A DNA stretch of 49,524 nucleotides from Alphaproteobacteria bacterium (GCA_030429725.1 JAUIEX010000007.1:1-49524); one strand, 5' to 3'; shown: positions 34,917 through 44,855, counted from the first letter of the stretch. Numbers and translations are program-made. The notes: generated by a model from the sequence alone, not told the origin.

Positions 34917-36086
34917 TTATTCTTCTCCCCAAAAACTGGTGGCCGGGCAGGGTGGAATGGTGGGGGAGGTTGCTTCCAAAACGCCTTCCGGCCAGTCCGT
35001 TTCATAATAGCGGTGAATGTGCCGCTCCGGCATCTCCCAGATCACCAGCTGATAATGGTGATGATCCCAGTCCGTTTCATTGAGAAAGCGCACCATCGGT
35101 TCAAAGGGGCCGTGGGCATCCTCTGCAAAATTGATAATCTCCGTTTGGAAGGCCAGCCGCAAACTATCGGCAAACTGAAAATGCTCAATCGCGCTGAACG
35201 AAGTGCCCACCAGCGCGATGGGCGTTTCGGGGTCGTCAAACAAAGAATTGCCGGGAGGAATCAGGGCAAAAGATGGGATTTGCGTTTGCGGTTTTTTGAT
35301 GAAACGCTGAAGTTTTTCCATGGGGAGGAATTTCATCAAATCACCGTAGTGACTGGTCTTCGGCAGTTCTTCAACGCCATATCTAATGCTGGGATAGCTC
35401 AAACCCGGGCAGGCTTTTTTGGCCAGATACGCCGTTTCAAAAGCCACGGCGCGCGCGCCCTCCAGCGACCAATGCGTATCCATCTTGTAAAAAGCATTCA
35501 CACCGGAGGCTTTTAATTCTTCTAACGGCTCCACCGCCATCACCACCGGAATATTCAGCAACTCTAAAGATTCGGTGAAGCGCGGGTAAACCGTTTGCCG
35601 ATCCATTGGCCATGCCACATCCAGCACGTGGTGGTAAAGCCGAAGCTTGGAGGGCACAATCACCATCACCAAACCCACATTATGCTTGGCAAGAAATGCC
35701 TGCACCTGACGAATCCAGTAAAGTTTCAGCGCCTCCTGATAAGTAATATCCGGCACGGCCTCAAACTCACTACGGTGAAAAATCCAGCCATTTTTGCCAA
35801 TGAAAATACCACGAAAGCCGGAGTGGAAATAAGCCTGTGAGACGATGCCCCAACTGCCGAGGGCAACATCTCGCCAGGGAATCTTTTTCTGCAGCTGCGT
35901 GTCTATTTCCTTGGTAAGCTGGCCGTTAGTGATGGTTTTTGCGCTGATATCCGGCAGGGCATCATGTTCAATGCGTGGCAGGGCAATCAGGCTTGCCAGC
36001 AAGCCCAGCACAAAAATGCCAATCATCACCCAGCCGGCAAAGAAGGTTCGCAACTGAGAATGTTTGTTGTGTCCACGGTTAGTCAT
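34917..36086 (-). CDS. AlgJ/AlgX-like alginate O-acetylation protein
   Basis: 389 residues from the ATG at 36086; a longer upstream frame only overlaps the preceding gene in another phase. An N-terminal membrane anchor/signal (FFAGWVMIGIFVLGLLASLIAL) leads to a periplasmic SGNH-like domain. The family signature is present as KMDTHWSLEGA (Asp-His) and the serine motif as LVGTSFS. Acetyl groups delivered by AlgI would be moved onto the polymer here. The start overlaps the Sel1 gene's stop by 8 bases, implying coupled translation. AlgJ and AlgX cannot be separated by eye, and no carbohydrate-binding module is apparent. Confidence 0.85.
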   Translation of the reverse strand: MTNRGHNKHSQLRTFFAGWVMIGIFVLGLLASLIALPRIEHDALPDISAKTITNGQLTKEIDTQLQKKIPWRDVALGSWGIVSQAYFHSGFRGIFIGKNGWIFHRSEFEAVPDITYQEALKLYWIRQVQAFLAKHNVGLVMVIVPSKLRLYHHVLDVAWPMDRQTVYPRFTESLELLNIPVVMAVEPLEELKASGVNAFYKMDTHWSLEGARAVAFETAYLAKKACPGLSYPSIRYGVEELPKTSHYGDLMKFLPMEKLQRFIKKPQTQIPSFALIPPGNSLFDDPETPIALVGTSFSAIEHFQFADSLRLAFQTEIINFAEDAHGPFEPMVRFLNETDWDHHHYQLVIWEMPERHIHRYYETDWPEGVLEATSPTIPPCPATSFWGEE

Positions 36087-36939
36087 CAGCAGCCTGAGCA
36101 ATTTTGCCTTTTTCAACCAGAAGCCGCTGCGCTCTGGCAAATGCGGGTGGTGGGTTAAGCCAGAAATTCGCCGCCTCATGCTGTGTCTCCGCTGCCCGTT
36201 GCAGGTAGTGCTGTGCTTTGGCGGCATCTTTTTCAGTGCCAAACCCGGCCTTATAAACCATGCCCAGATGAAAGGCCGCCACCTCGTCCCCGGCATCGGC
36301 GGCTTTGGCTAAAAAAGGAATGGCCTTCTCCGGTTCCGGCGGCAGGATATAAGCCCCCAGATAGGTCAGCCCCACTTCACGCTGGCTGCGCGTGTGGTTT
36401 TGCGCCGCACCCTTAAGCAGCATTTCCAGCCCTTCCTTTGGCAAGATGGCCTGCAAGCCACCCAGCACCGCCTGCTTGCCATAGATTGCTAACAAACCGG
36501 CATTATCCGTGTTTTTAAGTGTGTGAATCACCTCATCGGGGTCGGGTTTCAGCAGGCCGTCAATGCCATGAATTTTATGCGTGATATAGATGGTTTCGGC
36601 GTTGGAATTGCCCGCTGCCATTTGTTTTTGCAACTGCTGCATGCCGTTTTTAACCAAAATTTGCCTATCCGATCCTTCCGGTGCCGCCCAGCCTTTCTGA
36701 ATCAGCTCCGCCAGGCCGATGGCGGCATCACCTTCTCCCATAATGTAGGCTTTCTGATAGAATGATACGGCTTGTTTGATGCTATCTTCATCGGGTTTTG
36801 GTGCGTATTCCACGCCGCGCTTTGAGAGTAGATCCGCCTCTTTGAGCATGGTGAAAGCATCGGGTGGCGGCATGGCCGGTGCCGGAGGAGAAAACAGGAT
36901 GCCAAACAGGCAAAAAAATACAAAATGCCTCATCTTCAT
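36079..36939 (-). CDS. Sel1/TPR-repeat periplasmic protein of the alginate locus
   Basis: 286 residues. Signal peptide (cut near PAPA-MPP), then Sel1-like repeats, for example EKAIPFLAKAADAGDEVAAFHLGMVYKAG split over two helices, plus AIGLAELIQKG. There is no lipobox, so it is probably soluble in the periplasm. Such repeats build protein-binding scaffolds; AlgK plays that part in Pseudomonas, and a separate AlgK-like lipoprotein is encoded on the other arm. It overlaps algL by 4 bases at its start and the AlgJ/X-like gene by 8 at its end. Confidence 0.8.
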   Translation of the reverse strand: MKMRHFVFFCLFGILFSPPAPAMPPPDAFTMLKEADLLSKRGVEYAPKPDEDSIKQAVSFYQKAYIMGEGDAAIGLAELIQKGWAAPEGSDRQILVKNGMQQLQKQMAAGNSNAETIYITHKIHGIDGLLKPDPDEVIHTLKNTDNAGLLAIYGKQAVLGGLQAILPKEGLEMLLKGAAQNHTRSQREVGLTYLGAYILPPEPEKAIPFLAKAADAGDEVAAFHLGMVYKAGFGTEKDAAKAQHYLQRAAETQHEAANFWLNPPPAFARAQRLLVEKGKIAQAADD

Positions 36940-38015
36940 TCAGCATAAAGGCAGCTGGTATTGCCGCCAGAAAATTCATCAATTAAGGGACGTTTTTGCA
37001 TGATATGATGACGCACTAGAAGATTTTTGAGACGCTTTGCCCGAAAATCATCCAGATAAGGCAGCAATGCCTCGGTGAAGGCCATGTAATGACGGCCATG
37101 GCCACGCTGTTCAAACAGCCCACTATCCTGCTGCAGGAAGTTTCCTGAAGGGCCGGGAATGAGGTTTTCCGCCGCATCCGGCAGTAATAATAACGGGCTT
37201 TGCGCGGCATTGAGGAAAAAATCCAGCAGCGTTACAAATGATTTTCCGTCCACCGCTTCATGGAATAAATCCACCTTATGTGCCTCGGCAATCTGAAGCA
37301 TGAGGGTCATATTGGCCAGCACCTGCCGCAGATACCATAAAGCGCGTGCGCCGCGCCGTGTTTCAAGGCTTAAACTGCCGTCATTATGCATTTTTTTCAG
37401 CAGGCGGCGATAGCCGTCATAGCCAATTTGAAGCAAGGCCGGGTTCTCGCTCACATGCCCCCACAGCATCAACACCGCATCGGCGGAGCTGCGATGATTA
37501 TTCTCATCCACATCACCGTTAAAGCGGTGATTCAGCACCGGCACAACCTTATCCAGCCATGCCGCGACCAATGCACGGTCGGCATCGTTCATCACCGGGC
37601 GCACATAAGCAAAGGCGGTGATAACGGGGGTTAAGGCGCGCTTCTGGGCATAATAGGCATCATGCACCTGCTCACTTTCGGTGAAGGCATCATCCTTTGC
37701 CCATGTGGTCAGCAGCCGGATAAGTTCCTGCTCCGCATTTTTGTTACCTGCCATCATGCGGCCTGTCAGCAGCATCACATTCCAGGCATAATTCTGCGCG
37801 CTGCCATCCGTGCCATAGGCTTTCGTGCGCTTTAAGCCTTTGATGGGCTGCCCGGCATCTTTCAGGGTTAAATCTTCGGCCAGACAAAGCTTTCGGATAG
37901 TTTCAAAAGAGGGCTGGGCAAGCTGCTGCATGCGCATTGCGCGATCCAAAAAAGTTGCATCGGCAGGGTGGGCTATAAGCAGTAAGCCTGTTAGTAATGG
38001 AATAAGAAAGCGCAT
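36936..38015 (-). CDS. algL: Alginate lyase, PL5 family
   Basis: 359 residues with an N-terminal signal peptide (LLTGLLLIAHPADA). Cleaves polymannuronate by beta-elimination in the periplasm, clearing stray polymer during export. Family features: all-helical toroid pattern, DENNHRSSADAV (catalytic Asn-His) and the Arg/Tyr segment RRGARALWYLRQ corresponding to the catalytic Tyr helix. The usual NNH-YW is NNHRSS here, so an aromatic position differs. The start ATG overlaps the algG stop by 1 base (TAATG). Confidence 0.88.
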   Translation of the reverse strand: MRFLIPLLTGLLLIAHPADATFLDRAMRMQQLAQPSFETIRKLCLAEDLTLKDAGQPIKGLKRTKAYGTDGSAQNYAWNVMLLTGRMMAGNKNAEQELIRLLTTWAKDDAFTESEQVHDAYYAQKRALTPVITAFAYVRPVMNDADRALVAAWLDKVVPVLNHRFNGDVDENNHRSSADAVLMLWGHVSENPALLQIGYDGYRRLLKKMHNDGSLSLETRRGARALWYLRQVLANMTLMLQIAEAHKVDLFHEAVDGKSFVTLLDFFLNAAQSPLLLLPDAAENLIPGPSGNFLQQDSGLFEQRGHGRHYMAFTEALLPYLDDFRAKRLKNLLVRHHIMQKRPLIDEFSGGNTSCLYAE

Positions 38016-40981
38016 TAAAAACCCTCCTTAACACTCTGTTCATCAGGGAGCTTTTCCGTGATCTTTGTGCAGCGCATCTCCGGCAATGCCTGTTCAAGAT
38101 CATCCTGCCCGTCTTCACCAAACATGCCGGCACTGCGCAGTGGGCAGGCGGCGTAAGGAAGCCAGCTTCCGTCATGGCAATCTGCGCGAAGATTCAGCGG
38201 ATTATTGGCTGCCGTTGCCAGCCATGCCTCTCCACGCTGCGCAAATAATTCACCGCGCAGTATCTTCGGGGACTGGTGGATGAAACGATTATCTTTCAGG
38301 CTGGCGGCCAGCGCACCTGCTGTGGCAATGCCGCTGCCATTTTGTTCAATATGGTTAGATTTTGCCGTGAAGCTGACTACCGTGCCGTAAGGATCCAGCG
38401 CGAAATCACGATGTTGGTGCAGCGGGTTTTGCTGCAGATTATCCGTATAGGCTTCTATGCCGCTTTTGCCGTTATTTTGCAGGATGTTATCGGTGATCAG
38501 AATGTCGGTGCTGTTGCGGATTTTAATGCCATCGGCATCATTATCATAGGCCGCATTCTGCGTCAGCCAGTTACAGGGGCTTTCAAAAATCGTGATGCCA
38601 TCCTGCCGGTTGTTAAAAGCCGTGTTGGCGGCCATGGTGGTGTCCAGGCTTATCCGGTCAATCATGAAGCCGGAGCCGTGATTATCAAATGTCAGATTGC
38701 CGATAATTTCCGAATGGTTGACGCCCCGGCTGATGATGATGCCATGCTTGATCTGTGAGCCATAGGCGGTGTTGAAGGCAATGGTCAGGCGCAGAGAATG
38801 ATCATGCGGATCAATGCCATAGACCACATTATTCACATATTCATTTCCCACCATTGCCACGTCATCGGCTTCATAGGCATAGAAGCCATAATAAACTTCG
38901 CGGAAGGAGTTATCCACCACATTGCCCGTTGGACGTCTGGGCGGAATATCGGATTTTGTGGTAACATCATAAGGCCCGCTGGAATAGGAAATGCCGTAAG
39001 ATTTGCTGCCGCTATAGCCCAGCGCGGTTAACTCGCTGCCGCCGATATGCATTTCAGATCGGCTCCATCCCAGCAGGAATGGCCGAAAAATTTTCCTGTC
39101 TTTATAAGGCAAAATGGCGGGTTGATTGCCGGTGTCATCCCAGCCTGTCAGGCGTGTGTCGCTGATATAAAGCTTGCCGATGGTGGTGATGAATGCACCG
39201 CTTTGTTGCGAAAGTTTGAGGTGATCCGTTTCGGCATTGGAGATAACAAGGGTTGCATTTGCGCCAATGATGATGGGGATGCTGAGGTGATAATCACGCT
39301 TGCTGCGTGTGAGCAGATGTGCCTTATGTTGCTGCTTCAGCCAATGGTGAATGGTTGGCAGGTCGGCCACGCCTTCATTGATGAGCAACACCAGCGGCAC
39401 GGCCTCTTTGGGTTGTTGCAGCTGAAAGCCGCGATGGCCGATCACATCCAAAAATTTTTCATTATACGTGCTGATATGGTATGGTTGAAGCGTGAAGCTG
39501 GCCGGCGCAGGTGCGGGAATATCTGCGGCAATATCGGCGCGGGTCAGAGTCAGTTTTTCAGGGTAACGCAAGGGGCGCTGATGCGGTTTTAATGTGGTTT
39601 CAGCAGTGGTTTTGGGTTGGAGTTCCAGCAGCCCCAAAAGTTTTGCCTGATGTTCTGCAATGGCACGAAAGCCGGCGCTGCGCCGGCGATAATCGCTCAG
39701 CTTCCGGACTTCCTCCGTGGCTTTGGAAAGCAAAACAGCATGAGTGCTTTTTTGATCCAGAAAGGCAGAAACATTTGTTAAATCTTTGAATTCAAATTCT
39801 TTTACGTCATTAGATTTTGTTGATCCGATTGTTTTTTCAGCATCGGAAATCTTCCTCAGAAGCCCATCACGTTTGGCGGAAACGGCAGTGTTTGGCTGGT
39901 CTATGCTATTAAGTAATGTTCGAGCCTCTTCACATTTATCAAGCCCAAGCAGCCCTTCGGTAAGATCAATGATGGCCTCATTTTTACGGTGTGGCCGGCG
40001 CAGCCGCTCAATGCTTTTGAGCGCTTTTTCTACCGCCCAGTCAGCGCGGGTGGACTGCCCCAGGCGGTGCCAGTTTTTAGCAAGCTTCAGGTAGACTTCC
40101 GCCGCATAACGCCCATCCCAGATGTGGCGTGCCACTTGCTCCGCTTCGGATAATTGCCGCTGATTGACCAGATGATTGGCATGGTTTCTAAGGGCGCGAT
40201 CCTGCGTCCCGCCGTGGAAAATGCTGAACCATGCCTCCTGTGCCAGCGTGGATTGTTCCTGAGTGATGGCCTGCTCCGCCAGTTTTAGTAATGCTGTTTC
40301 ACGCTGCGATTTTTTGCCGGCATCAGGCAGGGCTTGCAATATTAAAAGTGCCTGCTTGAAGGCGCCTTTGGCAAGTAGGTTTTTTGCTTCAGCCAGTTGT
40401 GATGTCTCATCGCTTTGGGATACGGCAGATGCATTTTCCGAACCCTTTGCCAGAAGGTGGCGTGCTTCGGCGCGGTGACGGGCGGTGGTGATGCGCGGCA
40501 GCCAGATGCGCTGCAAGCCGTGGCTGGAGATGACATTTTTCAGGCCGTAAATAACACCATAAGCGGCATGGCTTTTATCTGCCCGCGTGGCGAGAAGCTG
40601 CCAATATTGCTCAAGCAGATGGCAATGTTCCTTAGTTTTCCGGCAGAGCAGAAGCTGCGCCCAGAAGCGCTGCCGGATTGGCAGGAGATTGATGGCATTT
40701 TGAACTTCTCTGAGCATTTGCATGCTGTGCCCGGCCTGATCCGGCAGGGCGCTCAGCAGTGCCTGTGCCTGATGAATGGCGGCGATATCCATGTTGATGC
40801 CGGGCGCGGTTTGCCCTGATTCCAGATGCGATATAACCTTTTTCCATGCGGCGGCGGCTTGTTCTTTGGGTGCGGCTTCGGCGGTCAGGACGGCATTTTC
40901 CAGCTCCGAAAAGGCGGCGGCGGGGTTGGTCATCAGAGTGAAGATGATGCCGCTAATGCACAGTGTGAGAATGTTTCTCAT
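38015..40981 (-). CDS. algG: Mannuronan C5-epimerase (AlgG-like) with long TPR-type N-terminal extension
   Basis: 988 residues, nearly twice the roughly 540 of Pseudomonas AlgG. A signal peptide (AAAFS) is followed by about 480 residues of helical repeats (KQALLILQALPDAG; AEVYLKLAKNWHRLGQ). The C-terminal half is a right-handed beta-helix of the epimerase/CASH type, with the catalytic signature YGIDPHDHS and N/D-rich turns (NLTFDNHGSGFMIDR, NAAYDNDADGIKIRN). It would convert mannuronate to guluronate in the nascent polymer. The N-terminal solenoid suggests a built-in docking scaffold. It lies 28 bases after alg44 and is coupled to algL. Confidence 0.87.
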   Translation of the reverse strand: MRNILTLCISGIIFTLMTNPAAAFSELENAVLTAEAAPKEQAAAAWKKVISHLESGQTAPGINMDIAAIHQAQALLSALPDQAGHSMQMLREVQNAINLLPIRQRFWAQLLLCRKTKEHCHLLEQYWQLLATRADKSHAAYGVIYGLKNVISSHGLQRIWLPRITTARHRAEARHLLAKGSENASAVSQSDETSQLAEAKNLLAKGAFKQALLILQALPDAGKKSQRETALLKLAEQAITQEQSTLAQEAWFSIFHGGTQDRALRNHANHLVNQRQLSEAEQVARHIWDGRYAAEVYLKLAKNWHRLGQSTRADWAVEKALKSIERLRRPHRKNEAIIDLTEGLLGLDKCEEARTLLNSIDQPNTAVSAKRDGLLRKISDAEKTIGSTKSNDVKEFEFKDLTNVSAFLDQKSTHAVLLSKATEEVRKLSDYRRRSAGFRAIAEHQAKLLGLLELQPKTTAETTLKPHQRPLRYPEKLTLTRADIAADIPAPAPASFTLQPYHISTYNEKFLDVIGHRGFQLQQPKEAVPLVLLINEGVADLPTIHHWLKQQHKAHLLTRSKRDYHLSIPIIIGANATLVISNAETDHLKLSQQSGAFITTIGKLYISDTRLTGWDDTGNQPAILPYKDRKIFRPFLLGWSRSEMHIGGSELTALGYSGSKSYGISYSSGPYDVTTKSDIPPRRPTGNVVDNSFREVYYGFYAYEADDVAMVGNEYVNNVVYGIDPHDHSLRLTIAFNTAYGSQIKHGIIISRGVNHSEIIGNLTFDNHGSGFMIDRISLDTTMAANTAFNNRQDGITIFESPCNWLTQNAAYDNDADGIKIRNSTDILITDNILQNNGKSGIEAYTDNLQQNPLHQHRDFALDPYGTVVSFTAKSNHIEQNGSGIATAGALAASLKDNRFIHQSPKILRGELFAQRGEAWLATAANNPLNLRADCHDGSWLPYAACPLRSAGMFGEDGQDDLEQALPEMRCTKITEKLPDEQSVKEGF

Positions 40982-41009
40982 GGCGTGTCATCCGCTATGA
41001 TGGCTAAGA

Positions 41010-42041
41010 TTATTGTGCCCATAGATTGATACGTACATCCACCGGGTCATCAATGGCAGCAGCAGGCAGCGGCGTTTGCGTTTGGAGGGTAATTTCCGCC
41101 AGCGTGGCACCTTCGGAAAGACGGATATCGCTGATAATGGCGGGCACCGCATTGCCGTCCGCCAATGGGGTGACGGTAGCCGATTGCCCGGTTTTCAGCT
41201 TCAGTGCATGGTCATATTGCACATAGGCACGAATATAGGGGCGTGTATCGGCGGCGGCCAGCAGCATGGCTGTCTGGCCTTTAAGAATGGGGCTGCCGGT
41301 TTGTAAGGTCAGCTCTTTAACGGTGCAGTTGCAGGGGCTGTCAACGCCGATGCTTTCACCATCTTCACGGATAATGGTGAACAGCGCCTGCCCTGCCACC
41401 ACGTCTTGATTGCGTTGAACCAGCGGCTGTACCGTGCCGATGGCGGAGGATTTGACGGCGGTCAGATCGGCGCTGACGGTGGCGGTTTGCGCCTTCACAA
41501 CCGCCAGCCGCTCAAACAACCCGTTAGCAACAACAAATAGCAGCCAGCCAAACAGCGCCAACACCAGAAGGCTTTTAAACAAAGTGGCGCATTGGTGGCG
41601 CAGTTTTTGCATCACCGACAGCCCGTCTTTGGCGGAAGGTGGCTTGCGGCTTTGGGTAAAATTATGCCGTGCGACTACATCCAGCAGATCGCCGGCTTCA
41701 ATGAGTTCCCCGGAGACATAGCTGCCGACCAGCAGCTGCATGATGGAGATTTGCCTCTCACTCTGATTGGAAAAACGGCAGCCCGCCGTCTCAGCTTTCA
41801 GGTGCATCACTTCCAGTTCAATAGGAACAGAGAGGTTAAAGCCCTTGAAATTGAAATGCATAATAGCGGCATAGCGTTTCTTTGCCTTAAGTGCCGGTGC
41901 ATCCCCTGATTGCAATGAAACGCCGGAGACAGACCAATCGTTGGTGGCATAATTGTGTCCGTTTATTTCAATGATGGCCGGCAGTGCCACGCGCACATGC
42001 TGGCGTTGGGCTTCGGCTTCATGAACAAGTTGCTGTGACAT
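41010..42041 (-). CDS. alg44: Alginate polymerase co-subunit Alg44 (PilZ, membrane-fusion type)
   Basis: 343 residues. The N-terminal PilZ domain shows the c-di-GMP-binding RQHVR (RxxxR) near residue 13 and DWSVSG (D/N-x-S-x-x-G) near 36. One membrane helix (LLVLALFGWLLFVVANGLF) leads to a periplasmic HlyD-like part with lipoyl/barrel-sandwich strands (GTVQPLVQRNQDVVAGQALF). c-di-GMP binding here is required for polymerisation by Alg8 in Pseudomonas. Motifs are intact, so control by c-di-GMP is likely. It starts 26 bases after the alg8 stop. Confidence 0.9.
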   Translation of the reverse strand: MSQQLVHEAEAQRQHVRVALPAIIEINGHNYATNDWSVSGVSLQSGDAPALKAKKRYAAIMHFNFKGFNLSVPIELEVMHLKAETAGCRFSNQSERQISIMQLLVGSYVSGELIEAGDLLDVVARHNFTQSRKPPSAKDGLSVMQKLRHQCATLFKSLLVLALFGWLLFVVANGLFERLAVVKAQTATVSADLTAVKSSAIGTVQPLVQRNQDVVAGQALFTIIREDGESIGVDSPCNCTVKELTLQTGSPILKGQTAMLLAAADTRPYIRAYVQYDHALKLKTGQSATVTPLADGNAVPAIISDIRLSEGATLAEITLQTQTPLPAAAIDDPVDVRINLWAQ

Positions 42042-42067
42042 GCCTGATTTTCTCCGAATGGTAACCG

Positions 42068-43552
42068 TTACAAAATGCCGCTAACCCAGCCGAGTGCCGC
42101 GATGTATAATGTGACGGCAAAAGCGTGCATTACCGTGCTGCTGGTTTGCGCAAAAACTTCTCCCCATCGGCTGCGGCCTGTGTTTAGCACAGTATTTTGG
42201 CGTGTCCAACGCTGTTTGTCTAACCGGAATAAAACAATGGTTTTAATGAAGGAGCCAACAATCTGATTGTAAAAAAGCAGGAAGGGATACATGGCGGAAA
42301 CGCGGCTGCGCGAGGCCAGCAGGCTGAGGGTAATGACGTAGCGGGTGATCATGATCCAAATCAGGTAATAAAGCAGGGCTATGGGAGTGACGAATAAGGT
42401 TGCCATGATGGCGATGGTGGGGCCGGTGAGGCTTGTCCACATGGAGATGCGCTGATCGATGATGCTGATCCATGGGAACAGCCCGCAAACACGGGGCCCA
42501 AGGGCAATGGCGCGGCTATTGGTGCGCAGCATGTTGCCAAACCACCGCCGTGAAAGCATCACCGAGCTTTTAAAGAAGCTGGGATGCGGTGGCGTTTCCA
42601 CCGTCAGTACATTGACATCCGGCAGGTAGAGCATCTCATGCCCGCGAGAGAGGATTTCAAACCAGCTGGATTTATCATCCCCGGTGAGGAATTTAAAGCG
42701 CCCTAAGCGCCAATGGTCGATCCAGTCCAGCTCAACGCGTTGGATAAATTCCGGGCTGGTGACAATACCGGCGCGAAACATTGACATCCGCCCGGTGAGG
42801 GTTAGCACGCGCTTTGAGAGGCTGACGCTGCTCATAAAAACATGCCGCTGGGCAAAGCGCATATTATACCATTCTTTAAACAACCAATTGCCTTCCACCT
42901 CGCAATGTTCATCGGTGGTGAGCGCGGCCATGTTCGGAAATTGACGGAAGAAGATGGCGGAACGTTTAATTAAATCCGGCTCCAGCATGCTGTCTCCATC
43001 AATTACGGCCACCACGTCATCCGGCCTGGGCATGCGGCGGGAAATGGCGCGGAAGCCAACCGCCAGCGCATCCCGCTTGCCGGTGCCGGCAATACGCACG
43101 AAGGTGAGGGTGATGTGAGGCGGTGGCTGATAATGCTGAAAAATCTGCTTGATTAAAACCTGATCCGCACGTTCCACAATGGAGGCAACAATGGTGCAGG
43201 GGCGGTTATAGCGGATGGCTTCTTCCATCACACTGGCATAAACGCGGCGGGTGGTTTCTGCGCCGATGCGGAAGCTGGTGACCATCAGGTAAACATGGTT
43301 TGGCAAGGCTTCTTCGCCATGTACTTCGGCCTGCTTGCGCCAGCGTGGGAAGACAAGGCGGGTGTAGATAAGGAAGCGTATCCAGTTGACCGCCGCCCAG
43401 CCATAGCGCCAGATGGCGATCAGCCCGATGATAAGGATAAAATCCCGCGCCTGAGGATCCCAGAGTGTTTCAGGCATTTGCAGGCCAAAAGCAAACAATG
43501 AAAGCAGATAAAAAACATGACCAAGCAGAAGCATCATTCTATCATGGGTCAT
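42068..43552 (-). CDS. alg8: Alginate polymerase glycosyltransferase Alg8 (GT2)
   Basis: 494 residues. N-terminal membrane helices, a cytosolic GT2 domain and C-terminal membrane helices. Catalytic features: VAVIDGDSMLEPD (DxD), ALTTDEH, and the acceptor region TGDDKSSWFEIL preceding W-x-x-x-x-x-R-type pairs (LSRRWFGNML). It polymerises GDP-mannuronate and moves the chain over the inner membrane with Alg44. It is the first gene of the minus arm. Starts at 43552 or 43537 are both possible. The opposite arm begins 34-70 bases away, so both promoters share a very small region. Confidence 0.92.
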   Translation of the reverse strand: MTHDRMMLLLGHVFYLLSLFAFGLQMPETLWDPQARDFILIIGLIAIWRYGWAAVNWIRFLIYTRLVFPRWRKQAEVHGEEALPNHVYLMVTSFRIGAETTRRVYASVMEEAIRYNRPCTIVASIVERADQVLIKQIFQHYQPPPHITLTFVRIAGTGKRDALAVGFRAISRRMPRPDDVVAVIDGDSMLEPDLIKRSAIFFRQFPNMAALTTDEHCEVEGNWLFKEWYNMRFAQRHVFMSSVSLSKRVLTLTGRMSMFRAGIVTSPEFIQRVELDWIDHWRLGRFKFLTGDDKSSWFEILSRGHEMLYLPDVNVLTVETPPHPSFFKSSVMLSRRWFGNMLRTNSRAIALGPRVCGLFPWISIIDQRISMWTSLTGPTIAIMATLFVTPIALLYYLIWIMITRYVITLSLLASRSRVSAMYPFLLFYNQIVGSFIKTIVLFRLDKQRWTRQNTVLNTGRSRWGEVFAQTSSTVMHAFAVTLYIAALGWVSGIL

Positions 43553-43622
43553 AGCAACAAGTGCCTCACGTACAAGAAAAAAATGCGTGCATCGTTGTTT
43601 TTCATCGGCTAAAGCCTGTCGT

Positions 43623-44855
43623 ATGGTTCATGGTGGTTTGCGGGTATTTCTTCTAATTTTTTCAGTTGGGTTGATGGTTTCCGCCTGCCAGAAGGTGCTG
43701 GTGGAAGACCCGCTCAGCGTGCAATGGGTGAATGCGCTGAACGCGCGAGATGCCGGCAATGCCGGTGAAGCGCAGAAATTGCTGCAGCGGATGAAGTTGA
43801 ATGTGGCGCGTGCCACCCTGCCGGAGGCGGAAAAGAGGGCGCTGCTGGCAGATGTTTATGATGTGCTTGGGCGGCTGCATGCCAGCGGGGAGCTGGGGCA
43901 GGAAGATAAAGCAATGGCGGTGCATTACTGGCAGAAGGCGGAGGCATTGGGAAATAAGCAGGCGGCAGTGAAGCTGGCGAAGGAATATCTGCGTGGTGAG
44001 GCTGTGACGCGCGATCTGGATGCGGCGGCGCAGCGTTTTCGTGCCGCTTACCCGGATGATCCGCAGGCAGTGATTGGGCTGATTGAGCTGCTGGAGAGTG
44101 GCTATATTTTTAACCCGCCACTGAATGTTTCACGTGAAACAATGCACCATCAAATGGTGGGTTTTTATCGTGATAAAATGGAGCAAGGAAGCGGGGCATC
44201 CGCCCGAAAATTAGCGGAAATCTATGCCGAAGGAAAAGTGCTTCCGCAGAATCTTCCGCTGGCGGAAGTGTTGCTGCGCCGTGCAATTGCGCTTGGGGAT
44301 GAGAAGGCACAGAAAGATCTGGCAACGCTTTGGTTTGAGAAGCCTGATATGCGATATCACAAGGCGGGTATTGCCCTCTTGGAACGTGCGGATATGCCGG
44401 GCGCCGGGCTTTCGGCAATCATGAAAATGGCGAAGGAAGCCCAAAAAGCCGGTGATTTTTCCATGGCACGGGAATGGTATGAAAAGGCGGCCGGGCTGGG
44501 CAGCATCCGCGCCATGCATGTGCTGGGAGAGATGGCGTTAAAGCGCCAGAACCCGGAAAAGGCGGCGCATTGGTTTACGCAAGCGGCCAATGGCGGGGAC
44601 GGTGAGGCCGCGCTGATGCTGAGCAGGCTTTATGTGGTGGGGCTGGGCGTTGCGCCGGATGCAGAAAAATCATTCCATTACATTACCAAAGCCGCCAAAG
44701 CCGGCAATGCGGAGGCGATGATAACGCTTGGCATGGCCTATCAGGAGGGGTTAAACATGCCACAGGATTTGCAAAAAGCAGCTTATTGGCTGGAAAAAGC
44801 GGAGAAGGCGGGTTATCGGCATGCGCTGTCTTTCCTGCAGGGTGCGACACAATGA
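43623..44855 (+). CDS. algK: AlgK-like Sel1-repeat outer-membrane lipoprotein
   Basis: About 410 residues from the ATG at 43623, chosen because it opens a clean lipoprotein signal ending in LMVSAC (Cys22); an ATG at 43587 lacks this. The body is a string of Sel1 repeats (AVHYWQKAEALGNKQAAVKLAKEY, split over helices; SFHYITKAAKAGNAEAMITLGMAYQEG), as in AlgK, which sits on the outer membrane's inner face and places the export pore. It heads the plus-strand arm; the beta-barrel gene follows 10 bases later. Confidence 0.82.
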   Translation: MVHGGLRVFLLIFSVGLMVSACQKVLVEDPLSVQWVNALNARDAGNAGEAQKLLQRMKLNVARATLPEAEKRALLADVYDVLGRLHASGELGQEDKAMAVHYWQKAEALGNKQAAVKLAKEYLRGEAVTRDLDAAAQRFRAAYPDDPQAVIGLIELLESGYIFNPPLNVSRETMHHQMVGFYRDKMEQGSGASARKLAEIYAEGKVLPQNLPLAEVLLRRAIALGDEKAQKDLATLWFEKPDMRYHKAGIALLERADMPGAGLSAIMKMAKEAQKAGDFSMAREWYEKAAGLGSIRAMHVLGEMALKRQNPEKAAHWFTQAANGGDGEAALMLSRLYVVGLGVAPDAEKSFHYITKAAKAGNAEAMITLGMAYQEGLNMPQDLQKAAYWLEKAEKAGYRHALSFLQGATQ

